From JBMNTU01 sp050945895 (GTDB lineage: Bacteria > Bacillota > Clostridia > Christensenellales > Christensenellaceae): a stretch of 42,264 nucleotides of DNA. Shown here piece by piece: positions 17,104 through 25,465 of this stretch. Under the pieces are notes generated by a model. The model was not told the DNA's origin, searched no databases, and saw only the letters and a program-made list of their open reading frames with translations. The stretch lies in the NCBI GenBank assembly GCA_050945895.1, contig JBMNTU010000005.1:1-42264 (forward strand). Reading direction: 5' to 3'. The number at the start of each line of letters is the position of its first letter. Within the stretch, counting starts at the first letter, position 1. The position numbers and the translations under genes were made by a program.

Positions 17104-18372
17104 TCAAACCTTTGCAAGCGCCTGCTCGATATCCCCGAGGATATCGTCTACATGCTCGATCCCCACGGAGAACCGCACCAGACTAGGGTTGATGCCGCAA
17201 GCAGCCAACTGCTCATCCGTCATCTGCCGGTGCGTGGCGCTCGCCGGATGCAGCGCGCAGGTTTTGGTTGTTGCAACATGCACGGCAAGTGAGGTCAGCT
17301 TGAGGTTGTCCATAAACCGGACTGCCGCATCGCGCCCGCCCTTTACCGTAAACGAAACCACGCCGGATGCGCCATTCGGCACATATTTCTGCGCGAGAGC
17401 GTAGTATTTGTCGTTTTTCAGCCCCGCATAGTTGACCGATTCGATTTTATCCGACTGTTCCAGGTATTCCGCCACCTTCTGCGCGTTTTGGCAGTGTCGT
17501 TCCATACGCAGCGCCAGCGTTTGCAGCCCAAGGTCTAAGAGGAATGCCGCCTCTGCCGTCGGGCATGCACCAATATCCCTCATCAGTTGCGTACGCGCTT
17601 TTGTAATATACGCCGCCTTGCCGAAATCACGCGTATACACGACGCCGTGGTACGAATCGTCCGGCTGGGTCAGCCCGGGATACTTCCCGCTTTTCCCCCA
17701 ATCGAAGTTTCCGCTGTCCACAATAACGCCGCCTACCTGCACAGCGTGGCCGTCCATGTATTTGGTTGTGGAATGCAGCACGATGTCCGCCCCATATTCA
17801 AACGGGCGGCACAAAATCGGCGTCGCAAATGTATTGTCGATAATAAACGGAACACCGTTTTTGTGGGCGATATTCGCAAACTTCTCGATATCCAGCACGT
17901 TGAGCGCCGGGTTTGCCAGCGTTTCGCCAAACACCGCTTTGGTATTCGGCTGAAAAAGCTTCTGAATTTCCGCGTCGGAGGCATCGGGATCTACAAAAGA
18001 GACCTCGTAGCCCATTTTCCTCATCGTTACATCAAACAGGTTGTATGTTCCGCCATAAATGGTGGACACACAAACGAAATGATCTCCGCTGTCCAATATG
18101 TTCAGGATAGAGAACATACTGGCTGCCTGCCCCGCCGACGTCATCAGCGCGCCTACGCCGCCTTCCAGCGCCGCAATCTTCTCTTCCACATACCCAACAG
18201 TGGGGTTTGCAAGACGCGTGTAAAAGTACCCTGCCGCCTTTAGGTCAAACAGGTCGCCTATGTGCTCGGTGGAGTCGTAGGTATAGGTTGTGCTTTGGTA
18301 AATGGGCAGCGCCATCGGCTCCCCGTTTTTTGGTTTGTATCCTTCCTGGATCAGTTTTGTTTCTATTTTCAT
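17104..18372 (-). CDS. metY: O-acetylhomoserine sulfhydrylase (homocysteine synthase)
   Basis: PLP enzyme of 422 residues that makes homocysteine from O-acetyl-L-homoserine and sulfide in methionine synthesis. The PLP lysine is Lys204 in HSTTKYMDGHA. The N-terminal TYDSTEHIGDLFDLK and the C-terminal RFSVGIEHVDDILGDIEQAL are typical of the long MetY type within the Cys/Met metabolism family. Ribosome site GAGG lies eight bases before the ATG. It follows the lipoprotein gene by 37 bases, which leaves no room for a SAM riboswitch, so it is probably expressed from further upstream. Confidence 0.93.
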   Translation of the reverse strand: MKIETKLIQEGYKPKNGEPMALPIYQSTTYTYDSTEHIGDLFDLKAAGYFYTRLANPTVGYVEEKIAALEGGVGALMTSAGQAASMFSILNILDSGDHFVCVSTIYGGTYNLFDVTMRKMGYEVSFVDPDASDAEIQKLFQPNTKAVFGETLANPALNVLDIEKFANIAHKNGVPFIIDNTFATPILCRPFEYGADIVLHSTTKYMDGHAVQVGGVIVDSGNFDWGKSGKYPGLTQPDDSYHGVVYTRDFGKAAYITKARTQLMRDIGACPTAEAAFLLDLGLQTLALRMERHCQNAQKVAEYLEQSDKIESVNYAGLKNDKYYALAQKYVPNGASGVVSFTVKGGRDAAVRFMDNLKLTSLAVHVATTKTCALHPASATHRQMTDEQLAACGINPSLVRFSVGIEHVDDILGDIEQALAKV

Positions 18373-18409
18373 GATGGTTACCTCTATGCAAGAAAATTAA
18401 TAATCGTGG

Positions 18410-18865
18410 TTAATAGCGCGTGAGCTCTCCCTCCATAACCGTATAGGCCAAAACGGAGCTTCCCGCAGAATCAAACGATATATCGACAGTGACCAGCTTT
18501 CCCTGCTCGGTCGATTCCGTTGCAAGCTGCAATTTCATTGCCGTTTCAGAGGTCTGCTGCGTATCCGCTGTTTGTACATAGCCCATGCCGGCCAATGCAT
18601 CGATATATGCCTGCATTTCATCGAAAGAGACGGCTCCCTGCGCATAGGTGATTTCTTTTTGGCGCACTCCGCTGCCAGACGATGAAGAAGTTCCTGCAAT
18701 TTCCTTTTCTCCTATAACGGAATATACAGACGGTACTTCATCGCTCCCCACCTTTACGGTTTCGTCCGTGGCGGAGGCGCATGCCATGCTCCATATTGGT
18801 ACCATAACAAGAAATGCTGATAGAATAAGCCTTTTCAGCAGTGTATTATTTATAGCAATACGCAT
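18410..18865 (-). CDS. small hypothetical lipoprotein
   Basis: Protein of 151 residues with a basic N-terminus and a hydrophobic stretch (about 11-28) ending SMAC, giving Cys29 as likely lipidation site. Ser at the -3 position makes the lipobox slightly atypical. The remainder is soluble, rich in Ser, Thr and Glu, with two short segments (SVIGEKEIAG and DAGSSVLAYTVMEG) that may form a small beta-rich domain. No family recognised. It starts eight bases after the thrS stop with ribosome site AGGAG and precedes metY, so the three are co-transcribed. Confidence 0.75.
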   Translation of the reverse strand: MRIAINNTLLKRLILSAFLVMVPIWSMACASATDETVKVGSDEVPSVYSVIGEKEIAGTSSSSGSGVRQKEITYAQGAVSFDEMQAYIDALAGMGYVQTADTQQTSETAMKLQLATESTEQGKLVTVDISFDSAGSSVLAYTVMEGELTRY

Positions 18866-18873
18866 TGTTTCTC

Positions 18874-20820
18874 CTAAAATATCGCCTTGTCCGCTATTTG
18901 CCCGAGCAGCATTTCGGTAAACGCCTGCCCGGTCATTGAACCGAGCTCGCCCTCGCCGCGTTTGCGAACGGCAAACGTTCCGTCTGCCACTTCCCGTTCG
19001 CCGGCGACCAGCATATACGGTATGCGCTCATTTCGCGCCTCGCGGATTTTATAGCCGATCTTCTCCTGCCGGTCGTCTACCGTTACGCGCACGCCTGCAG
19101 CGCGCAGCAACTTTGCAAACTCCCTGCAATATTCCACCGATTCGTCGGTAATGCTCATCAGGCGCACCTGTTCGCTCATAAGGAACAACGGCAGCGCACC
19201 CGCATATTTTTCGATCAACATGGCCAGTGTGCGCTCGTAGCAGCCGATGGACGAACGGTGGATGATGTACGGCCGTTTCTTTTGGCCGTCGCTGTCGACA
19301 TATACCATATCGAACCGCTCTGCCAGCGAAAAGTCCACCTGTACGGTAAACAGCGTATCTTCCTTGCCGTGTACATTGCGGAACTGGATATCCAGCTTGG
19401 GCCCGTAAAACGCCGCTTCTCCATCCGCTTCTACGTATTCCAGCCCAATGTGGTCGAGCATACGCTTCATAATGGCCTGCGCGTTCTCCCAACCTTCCGG
19501 GTCGTCGATGTATTTTTCCCTGTCGTTCGGGTCCCACTTGGAGAACCGGTACGAAATATCCTCTTCTATGCCCAAACACCGCATCAGGTATTGCGTCAGC
19601 TCGATCGCCCCGCGGAATTCGTCCTCTACCTGCTCGGGCGTACAGATAATGTGCCCGTCCGACAGTGTAAACTGCCGCATTCGGATAAGGCCGTGCATTT
19701 CGCCCGACGCTTCATTGCGGAACAGCGTCGCCGTTTCGCCATACCGTATGGGCAGCTCCTTGTAGGAGTGCATCTCCGCTTTATAGATCATAAACTGATA
19801 CGGGCACGTCATGGGCCGCAGCGCCAATACTTCCTCTTCGCCGTCCTTTTCCGGGTCGCCGATGATAAACATGCCGTCCCGGTAATGCTCCCAGTGTCCG
19901 GAAATCTTGTAGAGATCGCTCTTTGCCATAGACGGCGTGCGCGTCAGTTGGTATCCCCGCGCTTCTTCCTCGTCTTCCACAAAGCGGATCATATTTTGCA
20001 GTGTTTTGGCACCTTTGGGCATAATAAGCGGCAGCCCCTGGCCAACGGCAGGATTGGTCGTGAAATAGCCAAGCTCGCGCCCCAGCTTGTTGTGGTCGCG
20101 CTCCTCCGCTTCCTTCAACCTTTTCAGATACTCGTCCAGCTCGGCCTGCGAAGGAAACGCCGTTCCATACACGCGCTGCAGCATCTTGTTTTTTTCGTCG
20201 CCGCGCCAATATGCGCCTGTCGCGCGCAGCAGCTTGAACGCCTTCACCTTGCCTGTGTTCATAACATGCGGGCCGGCGCAAAGGTCGGTAAAATCGCCCT
20301 GCTTATAAAACGTCAGCGTTTCACCTTCGGGCAGGTCTTCGATAAGCTCCACCTTATACGGCTCGCCAAGCTGCTTCATCAGTTCAATTGCCTCGCCGCG
20401 CGAAAGCTCGAATTTTTCCAGCGAAATATTCTCGGAGACGATTTTCTTCATCTCTTTTTCTATTTTTTGCAGGTCCTCTTGCGTAAAGGGCTTTTCCACG
20501 TCAAAGTCATAATAAAACCCGCTGTCTGTCGCCGGGCCAATGGCCAGCTTCGCATCCGGGTACAGCCGCTTCACCGCCTGCGCCAGCACGTGCGACGCCG
20601 TGTGCCAGAGCGCCTTTTTGCCTTCCGTATCGTCAAACGTCAAAATCTCTACTTTGGCGTCGTCCACCTCGAGCGGCGCAAACAGCTCTTTCGTTTCGCC
20701 GTCCACCGTCATCAGCAGCGCAGTTTTACCAAGCTTTTGATTTAGTGCCTTCGCCAGGTCGATCCCCAGTATTCCTTTTTCAAATTCCTTAACAATGCCG
20801 TCCTTCAGTGTAACTTTCAC
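18874..20820 (-). CDS. thrS: threonine-tRNA ligase
   Basis: Charges tRNA-Thr; 648 residues, full length. It has an N-terminal TGS domain (about 1-60), an editing domain with HTASHVLAQAVKRLYPD (zinc-like HxxxH) that removes Ser-tRNA-Thr, a class II core with zinc ligands in RPMTCPYQF and LSDGHI, and a C-terminal anticodon-binding domain (GVRVTVDDRQEKIGYKIREA). It starts with GTG preceded by AGGTGAG. Only 68 bases separate it from the Rel-like gene, so the T-box leader usual for thrS in Bacillota is missing. Confidence 0.97.
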   Translation of the reverse strand: MKVTLKDGIVKEFEKGILGIDLAKALNQKLGKTALLMTVDGETKELFAPLEVDDAKVEILTFDDTEGKKALWHTASHVLAQAVKRLYPDAKLAIGPATDSGFYYDFDVEKPFTQEDLQKIEKEMKKIVSENISLEKFELSRGEAIELMKQLGEPYKVELIEDLPEGETLTFYKQGDFTDLCAGPHVMNTGKVKAFKLLRATGAYWRGDEKNKMLQRVYGTAFPSQAELDEYLKRLKEAEERDHNKLGRELGYFTTNPAVGQGLPLIMPKGAKTLQNMIRFVEDEEEARGYQLTRTPSMAKSDLYKISGHWEHYRDGMFIIGDPEKDGEEEVLALRPMTCPYQFMIYKAEMHSYKELPIRYGETATLFRNEASGEMHGLIRMRQFTLSDGHIICTPEQVEDEFRGAIELTQYLMRCLGIEEDISYRFSKWDPNDREKYIDDPEGWENAQAIMKRMLDHIGLEYVEADGEAAFYGPKLDIQFRNVHGKEDTLFTVQVDFSLAERFDMVYVDSDGQKKRPYIIHRSSIGCYERTLAMLIEKYAGALPLFLMSEQVRLMSITDESVEYCREFAKLLRAAGVRVTVDDRQEKIGYKIREARNERIPYMLVAGEREVADGTFAVRKRGEGELGSMTGQAFTEMLLGQIADKAIF

Positions 20821-20888
20821 TTTTTCTCACCTGTTTTCGTCTCATTTCAAATCTATTCCGAATATTTTATCTTTTTACCCAGCTATTG

Positions 20889-22262
20889 TCAATTAAACTG
20901 CTCTATATTTACACTATTGTTCAAATATAAATAATAGATGGACTTTTCTTTGTTCCAGTCGGGCACGTCCTTCACAATATTACAGATGGTCTTTTTGAGC
21001 GCAGACGAAAGCATCTGTATTCCCTCTTTGTAGAAAAGCGCGATGTCCACGTTTCGGCGGAACACATACCCCATTTCGCCCATCAGATCCTCTTTGATTT
21101 TTTTGGCTTCTTCCTCTCCGTACACTTCCTTTAGCTTGCCAAAGTCTGCGCTGGCCGTCAGCCGCCCTTTATAGTAGCGCAGGAATGTTTCCAGCGCATC
21201 CGTGTTTTCTCCGCGTTCCAGCTCAAACAAGATCAGGAAATACAGGTGCCATTTAAAATCTACATTGAACACTTTCTGTATAGTAAACCCAACCGTATCG
21301 ATAAACGTATCGCCGGTCGAAAGCTCGCGCGACAGCGCAAGCGGGGCCCGGAAGGATATCTCCTGCTTGGCAATGTTGCCGGTAATGTAGAACGTATCCA
21401 TCATTACGCGGCCATAATCTTCCATCTGCGCCGCGTTGTTCACCACAAAAATGAACTCTACGATAGAGTCGCAGGTGTCCTTGAACTGCACTATAAACCC
21501 AAGGTCGTTTTTCATCTTTTTTGCAATGGTGTCGTGGATGAGCTTGGATAAAATCGACTCAATATTCTCTTTGCGGTAGTGCAGCTTGGACGTATCCTCG
21601 CGCTTATACCGCTTATACAGCTTATGCAGCTGGTGGTCTACCAGGTTGAGGTTTTCCTTGATGGACATCATGTTTTCCACAACCTGCTGCTCTACCATAA
21701 AGTACGAAGGGTTCTTGTAGATGATTTTATGCTCTACCTCGCCCCAGAACATATTGACCATCGATTTGATTTGCACTTCAAAATTCACGCGGATGTTGTT
21801 GTCTCCGTCTTTTTCCTCGTACCGCGCATCGATTTTAAAAATATCGAATCCGTTTTTTTGCTTGACCGGCTGTTTTTCCGAAAGCTTGAAGCGGATTTTG
21901 GGAAAATCCTGATTGTAAAAGTAAATTTGGTCGTCCGAATGGGTGCACATTTTACGGAAAATAGAATATACATATTTTTCGTCTTCTGTAAACTTGCACT
22001 CGATGCGCAGCCCGATGATGTCCTGTATATTTGCAATGACCTCGTCCTTGCTTGCGTGGAACCGGTAATAGCTGTTGCGGATGAGCTTTTCCCGTACACT
22101 TTCCGACTCTTTGATGCGCGATGTAATTGTCAGCGTATACTCGGAGTTGGCAATGATGAGGTCTTCCAGCATCCGCTTTAAGTCCTCCGCGATTTCCGCA
22201 TATTTTTCCTGCCTTTTTTCGTACAGCTCCACCACTTCGTCTACATACTTAAAGATATCCAT
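20889..22262 (-). CDS. RelA/SpoT-domain protein with divergent synthetase motif and long C-terminal extension
   Basis: Protein of 457 residues. Residues about 20-190 match the RelA/SpoT synthetase fold: SRIK (48-51), the metal-binding Asp in DIIGLRI (81-87), the catalytic Glu162 in FEVQIKS and EVEHKIIYK. The usual NGYxSLH motif, whose Tyr stacks on the nucleotide and whose His contacts substrate, reads NGFDIFK (137-143). The hydrolase HD domain is absent. The 240 C-terminal residues are mostly helical with a stretch of strands and match no regulatory domain I know (no TGS, ACT or CC). The ATG at 22262 is chosen over an upstream TTG because AAGGGA precedes it. It follows the NAD synthetase gene by 39 bases. 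Likely transfers a phosphate group to a nucleotide; product unknown. Confidence 0.8.
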   Translation of the reverse strand: MDIFKYVDEVVELYEKRQEKYAEIAEDLKRMLEDLIIANSEYTLTITSRIKESESVREKLIRNSYYRFHASKDEVIANIQDIIGLRIECKFTEDEKYVYSIFRKMCTHSDDQIYFYNQDFPKIRFKLSEKQPVKQKNGFDIFKIDARYEEKDGDNNIRVNFEVQIKSMVNMFWGEVEHKIIYKNPSYFMVEQQVVENMMSIKENLNLVDHQLHKLYKRYKREDTSKLHYRKENIESILSKLIHDTIAKKMKNDLGFIVQFKDTCDSIVEFIFVVNNAAQMEDYGRVMMDTFYITGNIAKQEISFRAPLALSRELSTGDTFIDTVGFTIQKVFNVDFKWHLYFLILFELERGENTDALETFLRYYKGRLTASADFGKLKEVYGEEEAKKIKEDLMGEMGYVFRRNVDIALFYKEGIQMLSSALKKTICNIVKDVPDWNKEKSIYYLYLNNSVNIEQFN

Positions 22263-22301
22263 TCGTTTTTCCCTTCTATTCCCGCGCTGCAAATCCCCTG
22301 G

Positions 22302-23594
22302 TCAGCCACCCATCCAGTTGCACAGCATACGCGCGCCCAGCTTCTCCATTTCGGAATGCGCGCAATCGTATTTCACCCTGTCATCGTCGTCCAGGCAATA
22401 GGCCAACACCGTTACCGTATGCCCGCCTTGCATAAGTATGCGCGCCGTTTCCTTCATACGGATGTTCCACCTTCCGGACAGCACGATATCATGCTGCAGG
22501 TTGCTTTTTAGGTCGCCAAAAACATTGTTCTTGGCTTCAAAAATATCGACCCCCATAAAAACGTTGTACCGCTTCAGGGGAGAATTGGTCGTTTTTAGCA
22601 CGTTTTCGCAAAATATCTTTTGTTCCACCTGCTCGTCGCGGATAGAGCCCCTCTGCACATACAGCACCATATGCTGCGGGTGCAGGTTGATATAGTTTGC
22701 AATGCTCTTTGCCATATAGCTTCCACCCGCCATTTTGTACAGGCAGTCCACAACGATGTGCGTTGCGGGCGGAAGTTTTTCCGCCACCGTTTTGGGCGAA
22801 GCCGGCAGCGCACGCTTGTGGGCAGACCGCGCATACATGCGTTCGATTATTTGCTGCACTTCGCTGTCTATTCTGTTTCCCTTCAAATACGAACAGATAT
22901 CTGCATAAGAGACGCCCATCTCTTCCTCGTCGCTCCCCGAGATGCCCAGCCCTGCCGCAGGTTGCTTTTCGAGCAGCGCACCGGGTGCGCCATATTGCCT
23001 GGAAAGTTCGTATATATCGTCTTTTACAAGGTCTTGCAACGGCGTCAGATCTACCCCGCCGTCTCCATACTTGGTAAAAAAACCCGTCACGCTTTCGGCT
23101 GCGTGGTCTGTTCCCACAACCAGCCTGCCGCCCGCGACCGCATATTGATACACCATTCGAAGCCGCGCTTGGATGTTTCCCACTGCATATGCGCTGTTTG
23201 GGTCGAACAGCTGCGAAGCCTCCAAGTCTTTGAGCGCACCTGCATAGCCTTCGCCGATGGATATCGTATCCGCTTTTGTTTCCGGGTATATTTTCCGGAT
23301 GATATCGATGCTGTCCTGCGCATCCTTATAGTCTGCCTGCTGCCCGTTGGGCAATATGCACAGGTACAGCCCGCAGGAGAGCTCTTTTGCTGCTTCCGCA
23401 CACAAGCACCCGCAAAGAAAGCTGTCTATTCCGCCGGATATGCCCAGCACCAGCCCCTTTGCGCCGCTTTCCAGCACATATTCCTTTATAAATCCGATGA
23501 TTTCCTTGCGTTTTTTCTCTAGGTACGTTTCCTGCGATTCCCCATCCCGGCAAAAATCGGGCGCGATATCGCACAATATTCTCCTTTGGTTCAT
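22302..23594 (-). CDS. nadE: NAD synthetase with unknown C-terminal extension
   Basis: Residues 25-265 form an ammonia-type NAD synthetase. The P loop SGGIDS is at 53-58, the substrate segments GTDHAAESVTGFFTKYGDGG and GISGSDEEEMGVSYADI follow, and the domain closes with SAHKRALP. It would make NAD from nicotinic acid adenine dinucleotide and ATP. Typical enzymes end here at about 270 residues. This one continues to 430 with about 165 residues (HIVVDCLYKMAGGSY through DIVLSGRWNIRMKETAR to the end) that I do not recognise; the alternating pattern suggests an alpha/beta domain. No glutaminase domain is present. The ATG overlaps the stop of the WYL gene (ATGA). Function of the extension unknown. 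Confidence 0.85.
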   Translation of the reverse strand: MNQRRILCDIAPDFCRDGESQETYLEKKRKEIIGFIKEYVLESGAKGLVLGISGGIDSFLCGCLCAEAAKELSCGLYLCILPNGQQADYKDAQDSIDIIRKIYPETKADTISIGEGYAGALKDLEASQLFDPNSAYAVGNIQARLRMVYQYAVAGGRLVVGTDHAAESVTGFFTKYGDGGVDLTPLQDLVKDDIYELSRQYGAPGALLEKQPAAGLGISGSDEEEMGVSYADICSYLKGNRIDSEVQQIIERMYARSAHKRALPASPKTVAEKLPPATHIVVDCLYKMAGGSYMAKSIANYINLHPQHMVLYVQRGSIRDEQVEQKIFCENVLKTTNSPLKRYNVFMGVDIFEAKNNVFGDLKSNLQHDIVLSGRWNIRMKETARILMQGGHTVTVLAYCLDDDDRVKYDCAHSEMEKLGARMLCNWMGG

Positions 23595-24583
23595 CCATCC
23601 ATCCCCCCGTATCGCAGCAATAGCTGTTCTGCTTCATCCTGAATAATGTCTGCCAGCATCTTCGGCTGGGTAACCTGCGCGCCGCCCCCAAACCCCAGTA
23701 CCCACGCAATTAGATCGGGTGTTATGGCAGCACGCTTATAAAAGGTCAGCCGTCCCTCTTTTTCTTCCAGACGGTCTGCTTTTTCCGAATGGAACTCCTG
23801 CACCAGCTTTACCGCACCACCATAAAAGTGAATTTCTATATCAAACAGTTCTTCGCCCGCCAGCTTGTCGAAACGTGTTTTTTGGTATTGTGCATAAAAA
23901 TCCTCCGGCACTTCGAATGTTCCGTCTATCTCCACCGCCTCCACGATTCGCGACACGCGGAAATCGCGCACTGCGTTGCGCAAATGGCAATACCCGATTA
24001 CATGCCAGCACCCCTCGCGGATTTCCAGCACATACGGGTCAAATGCGCGCCATATTTCCTCGCCCTTCAGAAAGGAGCGATACAGCACATTCAGCCTGCG
24101 CCGGTTTTGCGCCGCGCTGCGTACCATTTCTAAAATTGCCGCATCCGTAACATCCTCGCGCACGCGTGCGGGAACGACTTTGATCAGTTCTTCTATATTG
24201 GAAAGCACCGTCTTGGAAATACCCGAAATTTTGGAGAGTATTTCGTCCACGATATGCAGTGCATCCTGCGTGATTTGCGAAAACTCGTACGACTTCAGCA
24301 CTTCCTTGGCAAAATACAGCGAAATCACCTGGCTGATTGAAAAGTCGATGCGCTCCAGCGGATATTTATCCGCAATGTAGTAGATTTTGCCTTCCCGCTT
24401 TTCTTCGTACACAAAGAAATTCTTGGAAATATAGTCGATATCCCGCGTTACCATACGCCGGGTCGCTTCAATTTCCATTTTGTCCAGCCGGGCCAGGAGC
24501 TCTTCAATTGTATAACCCTGTTTGTGTTCGGAAAGCAATGAAAGTATAAAAAGCTGCCGTTCCACACTGGATACTTTTTCCAT
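23591..24583 (-). CDS. WYL-domain transcriptional regulator
   Basis: Regulator of 330 residues. The N-terminal winged helix-turn-helix (about 1-65, LSEHKQGYTIEELLARL and RRMVTRDIDYI) is of the DeoR type. The WYL domain lies at about 140-215 with FDPYVLEI, then WHVIGY (the WYL position reads Trp193-His-Val) and the conserved RDFRVSRI. A WCX-type C-terminal region follows. WYL domains are ligand sensors, several of them for nucleic acids or nucleotides. It begins six bases after araD and overlaps nadE by four bases. The inverted repeat at 25383-25396 is a possible operator. The ligand is not known. Confidence 0.88.
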   Translation of the reverse strand: MEKVSSVERQLFILSLLSEHKQGYTIEELLARLDKMEIEATRRMVTRDIDYISKNFFVYEEKREGKIYYIADKYPLERIDFSISQVISLYFAKEVLKSYEFSQITQDALHIVDEILSKISGISKTVLSNIEELIKVVPARVREDVTDAAILEMVRSAAQNRRRLNVLYRSFLKGEEIWRAFDPYVLEIREGCWHVIGYCHLRNAVRDFRVSRIVEAVEIDGTFEVPEDFYAQYQKTRFDKLAGEELFDIEIHFYGGAVKLVQEFHSEKADRLEEKEGRLTFYKRAAITPDLIAWVLGFGGGAQVTQPKMLADIIQDEAEQLLLRYGGMDG

Positions 24584-24589
24584 AAATGT

Positions 24590-25258
24590 TTATTCCCTGT
24601 GTTTTTTTCGTGCCGTATGCTCTTCCAAGAGAAACGCGTTCATTCCCTCGTCCACGCTGATACGCATCGTGTAGTAGGCCATTTCGGCCACAAACTCCAA
24701 CGCTTCGGTGTTTTCCACCGCATGCCGCACATCGATCCCCCATACAAACGCGCCGTGGCTGCGGACAAGGGCGGCCGGCGTCAGCAGCGGGTCTTCACCG
24801 TGCTGCGCCTCCACAATTACACGGCCTGTGTTCCGGTAATAATCATTTTTGATTTCGTAGGGCGTCAGGTTGCGCGTAATGGGAATATCGGCCTTAAAGC
24901 GGTCTGCATGCGTCGTCCCAAGGTTGGGCACAGACATTTGTGCCTGCGCGAATACTGTCGCCCATTTGGAATGCGGATGCACAATACTGAATACGTTGTC
25001 AAACGCTTTATAAAGTTCGAGGTGCGTAAACAAATCGGAAGAAGGCGCCCCTGCGCCCTCCAGCACTTTGCCGTCAATATCGCATACTACCATATCGTCC
25101 GGTTTCAAAATTTCCATCGCTACATTGGTAGGTTTGATAACAACATTTCCGGAGTCGGCATCCCGCACCGAGATGTTTCCCCATTTCAAGCGAACCAGTT
25201 CGTGCTTCACAAGCTCCGCATTGGCCTTGTATATTTCAAATTTCAGTCCTTCAAGCAT
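24590..25258 (-). CDS. araD: L-ribulose-5-phosphate 4-epimerase-like class II aldolase family protein
   Basis: Zinc enzyme of 222 residues interconverting L-ribulose 5-phosphate and D-xylulose 5-phosphate, or a relative. Metal ligands correspond to Asp75, His94, His96 and His168 (SSDLFTHLE, HPHSKWAT, RSHGAFVWG). The catalytic Asp119 sits in THAD, and His214 in LLEEH matches the second acid/base histidine. The E. coli enzyme ends in a tail with catalytic Tyr229; here the protein stops about nine residues earlier (KKHRE) and that Tyr is missing. No araA, araB or ulaE is nearby. The ribosome site GGAG is well placed. It is the first gene of the leftward operon with the WYL regulator. Confidence 0.82.
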   Translation of the reverse strand: MLEGLKFEIYKANAELVKHELVRLKWGNISVRDADSGNVVIKPTNVAMEILKPDDMVVCDIDGKVLEGAGAPSSDLFTHLELYKAFDNVFSIVHPHSKWATVFAQAQMSVPNLGTTHADRFKADIPITRNLTPYEIKNDYYRNTGRVIVEAQHGEDPLLTPAALVRSHGAFVWGIDVRHAVENTEALEFVAEMAYYTMRISVDEGMNAFLLEEHTARKKHRE

Positions 25259-25346
25259 GCCTTACTCCGCTGTAAAATCCTGTTTGTTGCATTGCGGAGC
25301 CTGCTGACAGCCCAACGCTGCACGACATATTCCGCAATTATCTTAT

Positions 25347-25375
25347 ATTTTACAACGGATAGAATGTTTTAACAA
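25347..25375 (-). promoter_or_regulatory. promoter of the araD-WYL-nadE-rel operon
   Basis: Minus strand: -35 TTGTTA (25370-25375), 17-base spacer, -10 TAAAAT (25347-25352). The leader of about 80 bases contains a 6-base-pair hairpin CTCCGC/GCGGAG just upstream of araD. No other promoter was seen before thrS. Confidence 0.6.
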
Positions 25376-25382
25376 GCCCAAC

Positions 25383-25396
25383 AAATCAATTGATTT
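25383..25396. promoter_or_regulatory. 14-bp palindrome, operator candidate
   Basis: AAATCAATTGATTT is a perfect palindrome. It covers the -35 box of the rightward MFS promoter and lies eight bases upstream of the -35 box of the leftward araD promoter, so one bound protein could affect both. Confidence 0.55.
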
Positions 25397-25418
25397 TTTG
25401 TATGTAAGAGGGTATTAT
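25390..25418 (+). promoter_or_regulatory. promoter of the MFS transporter gene
   Basis: -35 TTGATT (25390-25395), 17-base spacer, -10 TATTAT (25413-25418), 48 bases before the ATG. It is divergent from the araD promoter. Confidence 0.7.
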
Positions 25419-25465
25419 GTGCAGTGAAACATTTCCACGAAATATCGACCCCAACGGAGGGAAAT

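Noticed and set aside
19258..20745. 495-codon open frame antisense to thrS
   Set aside because: Composition is that of a reverse-frame shadow with many His, Arg and Leu residues, and thrS on the other strand is unmistakable.
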